A stretch of 64,000 nt of DNA, taken from contig JANCRA010000010.1 in NCBI GenBank assembly GCA_024362935.1, forward strand, positions 14,530,769 to 14,594,768, read 5' to 3'. This DNA comes from Setophaga petechia. Lineage: Eukaryota > Chordata > Aves > Passeriformes > Parulidae. Positions 14,149 through 26,260 of this stretch are shown here, piece by piece. The notes beneath the pieces are model-generated. The model worked only from the letters and a program-made list of their open reading frames with translations, ran no database searches and had not been told where the DNA came from. Positions within the stretch are counted from its first letter, which is position 1. Every line of letters begins with the position of its first letter. The translations under genes were made by a program, and so were the position numbers.

Positions 14149-15673
14149 CTTCTTTCTATTTTGTCTGCCTGTAAGAACTGAGGAGTGACATTCCAACTAA
14201 TGCTCATCCAAGGAGACAATATTGAGCCAATATTGATGACTTTGTGTCAAAGCAGTGAAACAAAACAACAAAAGAGTTAACAAAGAGCTGCTAGTGTGTG
14301 TTCTTTCAGGCAACAATACAAACTTCTTCTTAATTAATGCATTTTTTAAAAAAGAACATTTCTTTTGGCATCCTACTGCAATGTCTGGCTGCCATTGGGG
14401 AGGGCAGGGAACAGCTGTTTTCCATGAGAAATCCTAGCTCATCTCTGTGGGTGAGTATTTCTATTTCTATGTACCCTGCTTAGTGCCAGACCACTAACTT
14501 TTAGTAATGCGTGCTCTGTCTTTGAGGCACAAAAAGGGTGAGGTGGTGTAATCATTTGGAGGCTGAAAATTCACTGCTTGATGCCTCCTGTAGTAAATTT
14601 GACCCTGGAATATTAAGGGGTGTTAAATAAATTGGACAAAGAGGTGTTTGGGGAGTAAAAGTGCCAGACACACTGCCATGAATGAGCAATTAGATGTTCA
14701 GGAACCAGCTTATCACAAATTACATGCCTACAATATCTATTACTGTAATGACCTTGAGAGTTGCCTCATATTCTCCCTTAACCTAATGAGCATGCTGTGT
14801 ATAATCAATTACGTGTGCAATTAAAATTATAATTTGTCTAACAAACTCTTCTTCACTTTCTGACAATTTTTAACAAAGTCTGTTACATACTGGTAAAAGA
14901 TAAATATTAATTTTATGTTGTGCTCTATTTTTTTTTCCTTACTCTGTGGCTAATTTATTAAATCATATTACTGCTCTCCATAATTTTTTAAGTTTTCAGC
15001 AAAATTTATTTAAGTTTCAGTCCTGAATGTCACGGGATAATTACAACATTTAACAGCAATTTATCATTTCCCAATAGGGTTTGCAACCTGTCTCTGCCTG
15101 CCTACTGAAATTTGTTTGCATGTTTCACTCAAGGGTTACAGCAAATATTCTGCCTTTCACTCCTGCACAGACATTCCCTGTTTTACTGGAGTGGCCAGAA
15201 GATATTCTACTGAACAGAGCTGACATCTGCTTGCCAGCCCAGACCTCCTGAGGTCAAGTCAACCCAACATCAGCAAAACACAGCCCTGCCCATTAAGGAA
15301 CAGGATGTTGTTCATTGCAATCTGCTGCTAATTAGAGAGTCACCCAGGCAGGCTACTACAGAGCAACTTCTTTATGCTCCTGTATCCAGGTGTTCAACAA
15401 TTAGAAAGATTCATACAGATATTGAATATACTAATCACAAAAAAATGGAAAGACAAGGAAGAGGGGTTTTAAAAATGGGTCCATGCATTTTATGTACTGA
15501 AGAAGCAAAGCAAACCCTTCCAGCTCCCAAGGAAGGACAATGCTGGCATTTCCCATACACAGCTTGTTAAAAGGGCCCCAAATCCTCACACTGAGCCCTG
15601 AGAGTTTTGAGTGAACCCCTGTATCCCTAAGCCATCCCTCCTCTCTCCAGGACCATGAGTGTTGCCACCCTAT

Positions 15674-15936
15674 TGCAGGGGTTCCATGCTGTTGTCTCCT
15701 CATCACAAAAGTTCCACATCTTCCTGGTGTTCCTCATGGGAGCTCCTCACAGCACTGACCCTTTCCTCTTCTCAAAGCAGCCACCTGACTCCAGCTCCCT
15801 TCTCACCCAGCCACCCCACTCTTTTATAGCATCTTCTTCTCATTGGTTACACCTGGGGCCTGTTAAAGTCAGGCCTGTTCCCAATCTTTGATAATTGGCC
15901 CAGCTGCAACTCCTTAGGGGTAAGATTATCTCTACA
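15674..15936 (-). mobile_element. Probable LTR-like promoter segment, minus strand, ends uncertain
   Basis: Read on the minus strand, this segment starts TGTAGAGATAATC and contains two CCAAT boxes (plus-strand attgg at 15894..15898 and 15842..15846). A TATAAAAG box follows (plus-strand cttttata at 15821..15828) about 14 bp after the second CCAAT box. The arrangement and wording match what I recall of a passerine LTR. A possible TG...CA unit of 263 bp is flanked by CTAT on both sides (15670..15673 and 15937..15940), but a 4-bp match is weak. The element may instead end at 15660 or extend further left. No AATAAA signal is evident inside. Treat it as an LTR candidate with promoter elements rather than a firm call. 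Confidence 0.45.
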
Positions 15937-15939
15937 CTA

Positions 15940-16265
15940 TCTTTATTTTCTTATATTCTATCCCCTACCCATCACCACGGGCAGAGCCGGGGTCCTGCCC
16001 CTGCAGCAGCCCCAGGCCAGGATGGGCACAGCCAGCCAAAGTCTCCAGGGCATCACACAAATAAAGCCCAGCTGGAACAGTGCTCTGGTCAAACCTTTGG
16101 GCTCTCCTGAGCCCTGCCCTGAGCCCAGCTTTAGGACCAGCCCAGGACAGCACATTGCCAGCACAGTGGTGATTAAACCCCAGCAGGGCCATGCAGATGT
16201 GCAGAATCCTAGAGCAGAATAGGATCTTGTCTCCCCACCCCAGGCAAGTCCAGCAAACTCCAGCA
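15940..16265. other. GC-rich islet between the LTR-like segment and direct repeat A
   Basis: Rich in CAGCCC, CTGCCC and CCAGG words and poor in CpG. It abuts the probable LTR segment on its left and direct-repeat copy A on its right. No coding or repeat identity is visible. Confidence 0.6.
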
Positions 16266-16267
16266 AA

Positions 16268-16497
16268 ATTTTTTCTTTCCTTCAAAAGCAAGGGACTGAG
16301 CAGTGGTTATGTATTGAAATGCCTGCAGCAGCACCTGATACAGACACAGAATAATTTGTTTTAAAAATCCTAATCCTGAACTGGCAAGTTATCTACAGGA
16401 ATTTCTCTCCAGAAGAACCAGGCAGCTGTGCTGAACTGCACCCATAGAGATTGATTTCTTTTATGTGATCCAAAGCTGAGAAGAGACCAAACAGCTC
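16268..16497 (+). repeat. Paired direct repeat, copy A (about 230 bp)
   Basis: This segment recurs in the same orientation at 18855..19080. Exact shared stretches include 36 bases starting AGACACAGAATAATTTG, 26 bases starting CAGGCAGCTGTGCTG and 32 bases starting TTGATTTCTTTTATG. Identity by eye is roughly 85-90 percent with a few small indels. Flanking sequence on either side does not match between the copies. It is either an unnamed interspersed repeat or a local duplication. It has no ORF and no terminal motif that I can name. Confidence 0.85.
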
Positions 16498-18544
16498 TAA
16501 AGCTGATCCATGAGAGGCAGGGTCTGCCCTGAAAGGTGCTGTAAATTCCAGAGCTGGCCAGGGAGGCACCCCCTGAGGCCCAGGCTGAGCAATCTCACCC
16601 CAGGACTTGCTCACCAGGACAGCTCTGCTTTGGCACCAAGCATCTTTTATTCAGAAGGGAATTAGTTGAAAGACTCATTTCCTGCTCCCATGATCTGCTT
16701 TTAAAGCTCCCAATTAAGTGAAAGTGTGTCAAACTGGAGAGCTTTATTTGCTCCCTCTCCTTCTCCAACGCAGCCTTTCCCTGGACTTTCACACAGTTAA
16801 TGCTGTGAAATATTGATGCCTATCCAGAAATGAGAAGTGATGAAGCTGTTAGTTATACAAAATGAATTAAGGTTCCCACAGAAATGAGTTTTGAATCCTT
16901 TTGATTTTGTTCCTTTGGAATGTGCTGCACCTGGATGGGCTCTGAAGGATGAGTGACTGCTGTGCAGGACTGCTAAAAGCAGAGGAAATGGGGAATAAAA
17001 GCCCCTTAAGGTACAGAAATACCCATGAGCCACTTCTCTCAATATGCAACAGATAATGAATAAACTACCCTGTATTTTGTATTTATTTTTGTCAACAAAA
17101 TCTAATCAAAGTTCATTTTTTTTGAGAAACTCAATAGTTACATTAAATTAGATTACATAGAAAATTAAATCATAAATCCATGTAACTAGACCCTGCCTCT
17201 GTGTTGGTTGCTCCAAAACACAACTTTGCTCTCTTGAGCACCTCATTTAATTCTGGGAGGCTGAGCTTCCAAACTAGTTATGGATTTGATCATTTAATAA
17301 CATGAAACAAGTAATTGTGTGGGGGAAAATTTATTATTTAATTAGGGCTTACTGGTAATCAATAGCAATCTATTAATTCATTAATTTGCATATCCCTTGT
17401 TTTTATGTGTGGCCACAAATTCTGTCAGCTTTTTTTTTTGGAATTTATGAACTTTTTACCTTCACTGTGCTAAAGGAGGTGCTCAAACTGTATCTGTTGA
17501 GCAGTGGGAATGCCTGTCTGCCCTATGGAACTGACTGCAGGACAAGATTTAGTACTGAAAACAAAGATGAGAAATAAAACAACAGGGTCTGTTCTTCCCA
17601 GGATCCATGCACAATTCTCATAATTGTTAATAAAAGATACTAAATGGATATGCACCGAGGGGAGTTTATTAGAACATAATAAATACTGGTATTTTCCTTC
17701 TTTATTTGTATTTTCTTTTTACTTTATAGTTATTATAACTGAACTTCTCCAGGTGAAGTGAAACATATTTAAAGAAAAAATAAAAAATGTTGTATTGAAT
17801 TATGCTTCATAGGTTATTTTCTCAAAATGCTATTTTTCATTCAGAATTATTAGATTTACACACATCACTAATAACTGTAGGCTTAAATTATACACTACAT
17901 GAAATCAAAATATTACTATTGTAGGATCAAAAATGTTTGTAAAGAAATGGAAAAACCCCCATTGATTTACTTCACATGTTGTCACAGGTGAGCTGAACCA
18001 TTTATACCAGAGAAAAAATCTTGCCCCACACACCAAGGTTGTGCTACCTACATCAGGCTCAGACAGTCGAAGACAGGATATAAATTCATATTCTGCTGGA
18101 TCATAATTCTGAATTTAACTCAGGGTGGCCTCACCAAAATGCACAATTGAAAGAATGGCTTTTGTTGAGCACAGGATGACTTATTGTCAGGCAAAAAAGG
18201 ATTGATTAAATGCAGTGTGAGCTGATGCACTCCTCAATCTGGGCAGGCTGACCACTCCTAAAGATAAATCCCCTCCAGCTGGGGTGCTGGAAGGCCAGGT
18301 GAGGGAATTAGTGATATTACCTTTTCTATACCTTCTCAGTGGGGAATTAATAAAGCTCATTCACAGATCCATTAAAAAAAAATGTCACCTCCGGGCATTA
18401 TCTTTACTTCAAATATTAAAAATTATAATTGAAATCTGAGAAACTCAACATTCATGAAATCAGAGGAATTCTTCATCATTAGAGATTTAACATCTTTACA
18501 AATAAGATCAAGACAATCATTCACACGAACGCTTTCCATCTGGT

Positions 18545-18592
18545 CTAGTTTATTTTCTTTCTAGTTTATTTTCTTTCTAGTTTATTTTCTTT
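18545..18592 (+). repeat. Tandem repeat, 3 perfect copies of a 16-bp unit
   Basis: CTAGTTTATTTTCTTT is repeated three times without mismatch (18545, 18561, 18577). Confidence 0.95.
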
Positions 18593-18854
18593 CAGCCTCA
18601 GAGAGAATTCTGATCACAGATGCCAGGCAGACGATGTGAAATGAGGATTTCATGGTAGCAATGAAGGTGGTATCTCTCAAAAAGTATAACTTTCCTCACA
18701 TTTTCTTTCTGTAATCTCAGTTAAGGAGACAGTGTAATTGTTGATAGATTCATTTTGGGTTTTTCCCCAATTTATGTCAATTGTGGCATCATTACTAAAA
18801 TACCCACAGATGCTTTTAATTTACAGAACTCACTATGCAGAAGTTTCAATGATC

Positions 18855-19080
18855 ATTTTTCTTTCCTTTAGAAGCAAGTGGTAATGTGTTGAAAGAAAAT
18901 CCTGAGCAGCAGCACCTGATTTAGACACAGAATAATTTGTTTTAAAAATCCTAATCCTCAACTGCCAAGCTATCTACCAGGAATTTCTCTCCAGAAAAAG
19001 GCAGGCAGCTGTGCTGAACTGCACCCAGAGATGTTGATTTCTTTTATGTGATCCAAAGCTGAGAAAAGGCCAAACATCTC
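18855..19080 (+). repeat. Paired direct repeat, copy B (about 226 bp)
   Basis: Second copy of the unit at 16268..16497, beginning at a ctttcctttagaagcaag block and ending after ccaaacatctc. It differs from copy A by an internal deletion of a few bases near its start and scattered substitutions. The match stops abruptly at both ends. Confidence 0.85.
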
Positions 19081-20239
19081 AACCTGATTTTAGCAGGTAA
19101 CTGCCTACATTTATGGAAGAATCAGGCTATGTTTTGTGACTGTTCCTTTCACTTTTTCAAGGCACATCTGCTAACACTTGGTACGTGTGTGTGTGCACAA
19201 TCCACCTGCAGAGAGATTTCTGCCAAGGGAAGGTTTGGGTGCTTCTCCCTGCAGGCAGTGCTGCACCTCACCTGCCTGAGAAGCAGCACAGTGCAAGCAA
19301 CAGAGGATTTCTCTGTAAAAAGAGAAAGGGACAGTCACAAAACATAGCCTGTTTCAGTCCCTGAAACTGCAAACCAGGCAGGCAGAGGGGAGTCCAGAGC
19401 TCCCAAACCCCCCCTGGCTGGGACCCTGCCCTGGGGAGACCCAGCTGAGCTGCACTGCACAGGGGCAGGGTTTTACCCCATCCCTGCACACAAGGGAGAG
19501 GCCAATGTAAAATGGGAGCACAGGAGCTGGGGATAAAGCTCCCTGAGACTGGATTTTAAGGGCATATTTCAAATTCTTTCAAAGGACAGCTTAGCTTTAT
19601 GGAGTGACAGAAACCCAGCCTATGAGTGGCCTTGGCAGAGGGCACCCAAGCAGCTTTCAGAAGAGATGGGGCAATGAGAGAAGGGTTTTGCTGTTTTGCA
19701 GGAAGCTCTTGGCTTGTCCAATGTGAGCATGAACTGAAACACACTGCAGTATCCTGAATTATTGGCTTTTTTTCTTTTTGAACAGTAAAAATATTACCTA
19801 CTTTTCACCCTGTCATCCTGTCTGGAGCTTGCTGAGCAAGTTTTATTCTATTATTTTAACCTTAGTTTTCCATTTCTAAATCACTTCAAGCAGAGACTTT
19901 CCTCTAAGAAAGAATGGGCTAACATGGACTGCCAGAACAGACTAAAATGGGCTAGGTCAGATATTCCTGTATTTCAGATGTGCTTTCCACAGATTACAGG
20001 GCAGTGTAACCACTCACTCTTTCACAGGGCTAGGAAAGTCCTCCATTCCCTTGATATTACATGCAAAAATGTTACATACACTCCTTCTTTTTGACATTTT
20101 TAAGAAGCAAACTCCTCCAAGCTGTGCAGGCTCTTTGGAAATTTGCAGGGGCAGCTTTAAGTACACACTTCTTTCCTTTTCAGAAGGGGAGGTGACTTTC
20201 AAGGGAAAATATAGATCCAGCTTTTTCCCTCTTGTTGCA

Positions 20240-20490
20240 CTGCTAAGGCACCCAGGGCTGCCCTGAGTGGGCTGCCTCTGTCTGGCCAAGACTGGGTCAG
20301 CACCGTGCACAGAGAGCCCTGACCCTGCCTCCAGACACTGCAGCACCAAAGTTTGGCTCAGATCAGCCACCTGAGAATGGCCTGGGCAAGAACACCCAGC
20401 ACACCCAACCATGAACAGTGTGAATGGGGGCTGATGCCTGCCTGTGGGAGGCACACGTTGGCACGAGGCACAGAAGCCTTGTGGCATCCC
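20240..20490. other. GC-rich islet
   Basis: About 250 bases of GC-rich, CpG-poor sequence in AT-rich surroundings. A 190-codon minus-strand open frame overlaps it but shows no protein family similarity I can recognise. Confidence 0.55.
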
Positions 20491-21306
20491 TTCTAATCTG
20501 TGGTCAGCATAAGGATAATTTTCTGTGGATCTTGGGAAAAGCAGTACCTGGGGGGTAAGAATGTAAAGACAAGTGTGCAAAATCACACAAGATCAGAGCA
20601 CAGTCCCATCGTGTTTCATTTTAAAGCATTATATTAATTTTAAGAAAGAGTAGTAGTAAATTAATTTAAGAAAATAGTAGTAGCAAATAGAGAAAACTAT
20701 TTAACTGAAATCTATCTTTGAAACACTTGCTTAATAAACAATTTTCACCTACTACAAAACACAGAAAAACATCAAGTTACACATCTGAATTAAACTGGAA
20801 TAATTTTGCACATTTCTTGGTGAGATACATTTTAGTTGAAAACAATGTTTTGTAACAAAATTGAAAAAAAAAGAAACTAAACACACCCAAACATTCCCTC
20901 TTTGATGATGAGTTTTATAAGACACGAGACTGACAAAGAGAAGAAGTATTATGGATGAGATGGAGCTTGAAAAGAAATTCATACACTAACCACACAAAAA
21001 TTAATCAGACAGCCTTGACTGTGCTATTAATGATTTTAGACCTGATGCATGGGATTTCAAGAGGTTTTACATTTCAAGTACAATACAGTATTTGTAGGAC
21101 CTGTACTCAAGAGTGGCATTTGATTGATTGTACATACCCCGAGACAGAGAATGCTTTAAATGCAAAACATATTGCTGTAACAGGGGAACAAAGAAGTGAA
21201 AGATACTTTCTAATTAAAACAGAGGATTTTTGATCCTAATCTCAGTCATTGTGGGGCAAATAAAGAGCAGCATGTCATGGATTTCTCAACACCCCTCCCT
21301 CTATTG

Positions 21307-21321
21307 TTTTTTTTTTTTTTT
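21307..21321. repeat. Poly-T run, 15 bases
   Basis: Simple homopolymer tract. A poly-A run of 15 lies 170 bp to the right at 21492..21506. Confidence 0.9.
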
Positions 21322-21600
21322 GTCAAAACATGTCAATTCAATAAAACAGCATTTCCAAAGGAGGTTTTGTTATCACAAAGAAAAAGTTTTTGTTGTCAAA
21401 TACCCAGCTATAACATTTTCAGAGGAAAATATTTCTACCTTTTTGCTAGAAATACTTTTTCATTTTGAAATGCAACTCTGTTTATTGAATTAAAAAAAAA
21501 AAAAAACTGATTTGTTCAAGATTCTTCTGTCATGAAAATTGCAAATATCTGAACATACACCGGGGAAAAAAAATAAAAAAGGATATTTAAAAATCTTTTG

Positions 21601-21764
21601 TCAAAGCAGGAGCAGGCTGTCCTGGAGCTGCAGAGGGGCAGAATGCAGAGAGCCCTGGCAGTGTTTAACCCTTTCCTGCAGGAATTACTGAGGTCCCCCA
21701 AGGTGATCGCTCAGTTCCACCTGGAGCAGCTGCTGGCAAAGCCCCGGGCTCTGCTGAGCCACGG
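21601..21764 (+). other. Codon-like stretch in a GC-rich islet (weak exon candidate)
   Basis: In the plus-strand frame beginning TCA AAG CAG there is no stop, and third codon positions are about three quarters G or C while second positions are AT-rich, as in avian coding DNA. The peptide includes LELQRGRMQRALAVF and HLEQLLAKPRALLSH, a leucine- and arginine-rich, helix-like sequence that I do not recognise. A possible acceptor (aaagcag, 21608) has a weak pyrimidine tract, and a possible donor is CACG|GTGGGG near 21764. It is antisense to FHIT. It could be a relic exon, a retrocopy fragment or chance from CAG/CTG-rich words. Confidence 0.2.
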
Positions 21765-21766
21765 TG

Positions 21767-21806
21767 GGGCTGGGACGGGCTGGGACAGGCTGGGACAGGC
21801 TGGGAC
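21767..21806 (+). repeat. Tandem repeat, 4 copies of a 10-bp GC-rich unit
   Basis: The unit is RGGCTGGGAC: two copies with G first, then two with A first. It lies in the GC-rich islet that the plus-strand LTR interrupts, about 80 bp upstream of the LTR. Confidence 0.93.
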
Positions 21807-21883
21807 ACGTCACCCTCCCAGGGACACTCCTGGCACTGCTCACTCCCCTCCTGTCTCACAGAGCTGCAGATTCCACGGTCCAG

Positions 21884-22267
21884 TGTCACAGACATCTTTT
21901 ATGGAAAATCCTTTCCTTAGGATTTTTCCTCCTGAGAAGCTGAGAGGCCTCAGGAACAAAATGTAAACATTGATTATCTGCTGCTGTGGAATGCAACAGG
22001 TGCATCTGGGACTGGCCCATTTTGGATGTTTGTAATTAATGGCCAACACAGCCCAGCTGGCTCGGGCTCTCTGTCCAGGCCACAAACCTTTGTCATCATT
22101 CTTTCCTATTCTATTCTTAGCCAGCCTTCTGATGAAACCTTTTCTTCTATTCTTTTGGTATAGTTTTAATGTAATATACATCATAAAATAATAAATCAGG
22201 TCTTCTGAAACATGGAGTCAGATCCTCATCTCTTCCCTCATCCTGAGACCCTGTGAACACCACCACA
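21884..22267 (+). mobile_element. ERV solo LTR (384 bp), 6-bp target duplication
   Basis: This is a solo long terminal repeat of an endogenous retrovirus. It starts TGTCACAGAC and ends ACCACCACA (canonical TG...CA). It is flanked by a perfect 6-bp direct repeat, GTCCAG, at 21878..21883 and 22268..22273. A polyadenylation signal AATAAA lies at 22190..22195. I recognise the family as a common passerine LTR type from phrases such as CTGCTGCTGTGGAATGCAAC and the ATAATAAATCAG segment. A 6-bp duplication is typical of class II (ERVK-like) integrases. No internal retroviral genes or second LTR are next to it, so it probably formed by LTR-LTR recombination. It splits a GC-rich islet. The exact subfamily name is not claimed. 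Confidence 0.9.
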
Positions 22268-25200
22268 GTCCAGCTCCCACCCCCCAGCCTGGGACAGGAG
22301 AGCCCCAGTGGCAGCTCTGGGGCTGAATGGGAACGTGCCCAGCCAGGAGGGGCTGGATGTGGCCAGCAGAGCTGCAGGACTTTTAATATCTGCATGCCAA
22401 AGCAATTTAAACAAGCATTTGAACCCACTTACTTGCTTATTATAGCTTAATTTAGACAGTGTCAATATCTGTGACTAGCTCTGGGGATATTTTTGGAATT
22501 AAACTACCTAAAGAGAACAGTCATCTAAGAAATCCATATGGCAGGAAAGAAGGGTAGAACTGCTAGCATGGAATAGTAAAATGTTCCTTTCATCACCATT
22601 CTTCAACTTAAATCTCTGGAAATTTCATTTACTATCCTCATTTATACTGGCCTATTTTTAACAGCGCTTTGTTGGCTGATTTTTTGTTTGTTTGTTTGGT
22701 TAGGTTTTTTATATTTATAGTCTATACAGACTATTCAGTGTTTGTACAGAGACAGAGGATTATATTGCTTTACAAGTCAGAGGTACAGCATGCCATGACA
22801 TTCACTACTAGAAATTCAAAATAATCTAGATTCAGAACTATCATAACTCACTGCTAAAGAGAATCTTTCAAAAACTTCAGTCCCCATCCCTTCAGGGAAC
22901 TTCACAACCCAGTATTTCTAGATCAGACTTCATTATCCAGGTCATCATTTCAATTTATCAGTGCCTTGGGGCCTTTGGTATTCACAGCTAGGATGGTGTT
23001 ATGTCCATCAATCACGAGGCTCTTTCCACATTCCCACTTTTCTTTCATCCTCTTCAGTCTTCAAAACAATCTCTTAAACTTTCCATGGGTATATGCTGGA
23101 CACAGACACCTCTTACTTCTGTCACCTGTTTGAAGTACAGGAACTGATCTCTACAAATTATGGGGGCCAAAAGAACTGTTTTCTTTCTAAGCCATGTAAA
23201 TTAATATTTGTTTTAGTGCCTCTTAAATCTGTAAGCCTGGCAAACAAAATAGCAATATGTTTTTTCTTTATTGTTCAGTCAAAACCTAAATGCTACATGT
23301 TATGAACATAAGTAAGGACCTGACAAAGCAAAGAGTTAGGACTTATCATAAAAAACCACACGTCTGGCCAAAGGACTGAAAGGAGAATTAGACCAACACA
23401 AGGCAGATTTTGAAAAAATTTCTGAAGGAAAGGGCAGGAAATATTATTTAGAGTGAGTAGGAGCCATAGAGCTGGCTTCAAGGAAGGGGGGAGAAACTGG
23501 AAGATCCTGCTGCTTCCCTGTCTCTGTAAGGGGCAGTATAATCCTAGCTTGGAAAATACACATCACTAACTCCAAACCACCCCAAACTAAATATAGTACT
23601 GAAATAGAAAGAAAATTTTGAGCTCAAACCAGACATAGCAGCCCTGAGACTACTGAATTTGCTGTACCAATTACCTGTCCACAATATTACATAGTCTCCA
23701 ACCAAATACTATTAGTGTGGTTCTCAGAGTAATTCAAAGACACTGCTGCACTTCCTCAAATCATTTTTGGACGTCTCACAAGCTTCCAAGAGAATTATCA
23801 TTCTAAAGGGTAAAGCACAGGAGACGATTTGTTCACGTTTCAGTACAATCTGCTTTTCAAAAATTTGTTGCTTCCATGTCTTTTTGTATCTGAGTTTTTA
23901 GATTTGTTTAAAGGTAAGAAAAGTCTTGACATTTCTCAAACACCAGGGGTTTTTTTGTTCTTCTAAGAGAGCAAAAGAGGGTTTCTAGTACTTCACTAAA
24001 CCAGGGCTCACTTCTGTTGGTCTGCAGGGAAAGAAGGCTGAGGCATCAAAAGCATTGCAGTTAGTGAATTTAATCCTTCCGATGCAATTAGTCTGCAATG
24101 AGATCTGATTAAATTTAAAGACTCAAACCTCAAGTCCAGTACTTTGGGTCAAGACATAAATAGACAAAGAGGATGAAAGAGAGTCTGCTGTGGGCTTAAA
24201 TGAGCCCTGGGCTCCACAGCTCAGGTTAAGATTTCTGAGGAATGCAAGCCAGGTGGATTGATTTAACACAGCATTAAAAAACATCTGGAAAAGAAAAATA
24301 AGTACATCAAAAATAATCACGAGACAGTCTTCTCAGAGGAAAATAACCAGTGGAATGTGTGACATATAAAATAAGTTTCTGCACACATACCCACACTGCC
24401 ACCATCAGCTTTGCTTTCTCATTTATTTAGGGGAACCTGTAATTGGCAAACAGGCCCTTCCTTCCTCATGGATAACAGAGGAGGTGCTGAGCTGCTGGAG
24501 ACTTCAACACTGCTGCAAAATAGAGGATGTGTTCATACCTGTTTGTGCAATGGACACTTGCTGTGCAATATTATCTTGTCTCTACAGATGAATTAGTTGC
24601 TTCATGCTCCTGCCAGCTTGATTTGTTTAGCCTTTACAGAGTACAGAATCCATGGAGTTTCTTGTGATTGAATCTCACGTAAAAGGTAAACCTGAGAGCT
24701 TATTCTACACTGAGCTATACATCCACCCAGGCAGCCAGAGCATTTGCTGACTTGATGATGAAAAGAAAGCTATAAAACATACCAGGGAAATCTTGAAACG
24801 TCGCTCACTTGACATAGCAATAAGAGCCCTGCATTAAGATGCAGAGCTGATTTCCCTGATCCATGAAATTGCCTGGATATTTAAGGCATTCTCAAACAGA
24901 ACCAGCATGAGACTCACCCTCCATTCCTGGCACAAGGACACCATGGGTTTTGTGTTCTCCAATGAAAAAAGAGCTCAAAATTGCAGAGATTAATAGTCTT
25001 TAAGGGAGGACCTAAACACAATTTCCTCCCTTTCTCAAATAATAAGTATTCAAAATCTCTTGAATGCTATAAGTAGGTTTTGCTTGATGACACACTGTTC
25101 AGGTGCCAGATACTCAAGTTCTCTGTTGTGAATGGTTCAAGAACCTCTCACAATAAAACAGTGTGCAATTCTGTGACCATCTTTGGAGAAGGACAATTGT

Positions 25201-26010
25201 TTCTTTCATAAACAGATGACAGGGCTGGAATAGGTAACATAGGTGGAAAGCTATGAAAAATGTTATGAAGGAATATACTGCATTATTTTGCTGTCTGAGA
25301 CTGGGGACATGGTTCAGAATTCCTTCCCATGTGTACATTTCCAGCTGCTAAAGGGTGGGAAAAGACCCATCTATACTTACAAATATTGGTGAACTGAGGG
25401 TCAGGTATAATTATTTCCAAAGACCCATCCAGTGAAAGCACCCAGGAAAGGGGAATTTGCAAGGGCCATCAGCTGCCCTGGAACACTGACTGCAGGCTCT
25501 GCTCCCTCAGATGCAAAGGAGGAACAGAGTACAGTAATAATGAAACTGCAGTTAGATCATGAGCAGCTTCCCACCAGGGAATTAGAAAGGCTTTAACACA
25601 AAATGCACACAGCAGCAGCTTCCACACCACCAAAAGGGACATGGAACACTGGCAGACAATCTTATCACTGGTTTATAGCCAAAATCACATGGAAATTGTC
25701 ATCTCCTTCCAAACTGTTGCATAAATTGCACATATAATTTTCAGCATCTCCATTGCTAAGACTGACCTGAGACTCATATTCAGGTTCAAGATTTTTCTTG
25801 TACATGGATTATCATTTCTTCTTGTGGGCAAAGAAGGAGAATTCCTTAATACTTTTCAGACTAAATTTCTCAGGTTTTGTCTTCAGCTAGGCTGATAGCT
25901 CTTCCCATTTTGTAGCAAAATTTTGTACTGAGCAATTGAAAAGTCAATACTCCTCTGCTTCCTGTATTTCTGTTCCTCCATAACACATACAGTATTTATT
26001 TATATATTTA

Positions 26011-26260
26011 CACAGGTATACAGAATTACAAAAAATACAACTGGAAAAGACTCTTGAAGCCATCTGGTATGTAACCCCATTCAAAGCAAAATCAGCTACA
26101 CCTAATTAGCTCCTGAGATACGCTTGCCTACCCTACTTAAACAGTCTCCACAAACTCCCTTGGATATTTGTGATGTTTTGCTATTTTTACTTTTAGAATG
26201 TTTTTCTAATGTTTGGCCTGTTCCAGAAATTTTAATTAAAAGCTCTCTCAGAGGAGACTG
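26011..26260 (-). mobile_element. Decayed CR1 LINE 3' fragment
   Basis: This matches the 3' untranslated end of CR1, the main bird and reptile LINE, in reverse orientation. In order on the plus strand are a GGAAAAGAC-like block (26042 on), a 'cccattcaaagcaaaatcag' block corresponding to the CR1 'tcaaagcagg-tcagct' consensus, 'acagtctccacaaactccct' matching 'gagactccacaacctccct', and 'ttagaatgtttttctaatgt' matching the CR1 'agaaagtttttcctaatgt' phrase. Divergence is heavy, with many substitutions and small indels, so the copy is old. It is severely 5'-truncated, as is usual for CR1, and has no coding potential. Confidence 0.8.

Noticed and set aside
20014..20586. 190-codon minus-strand open frame
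   Set aside because: It overlaps a GC-rich islet, shows no recognisable domain, and its codon use is not coding-like.
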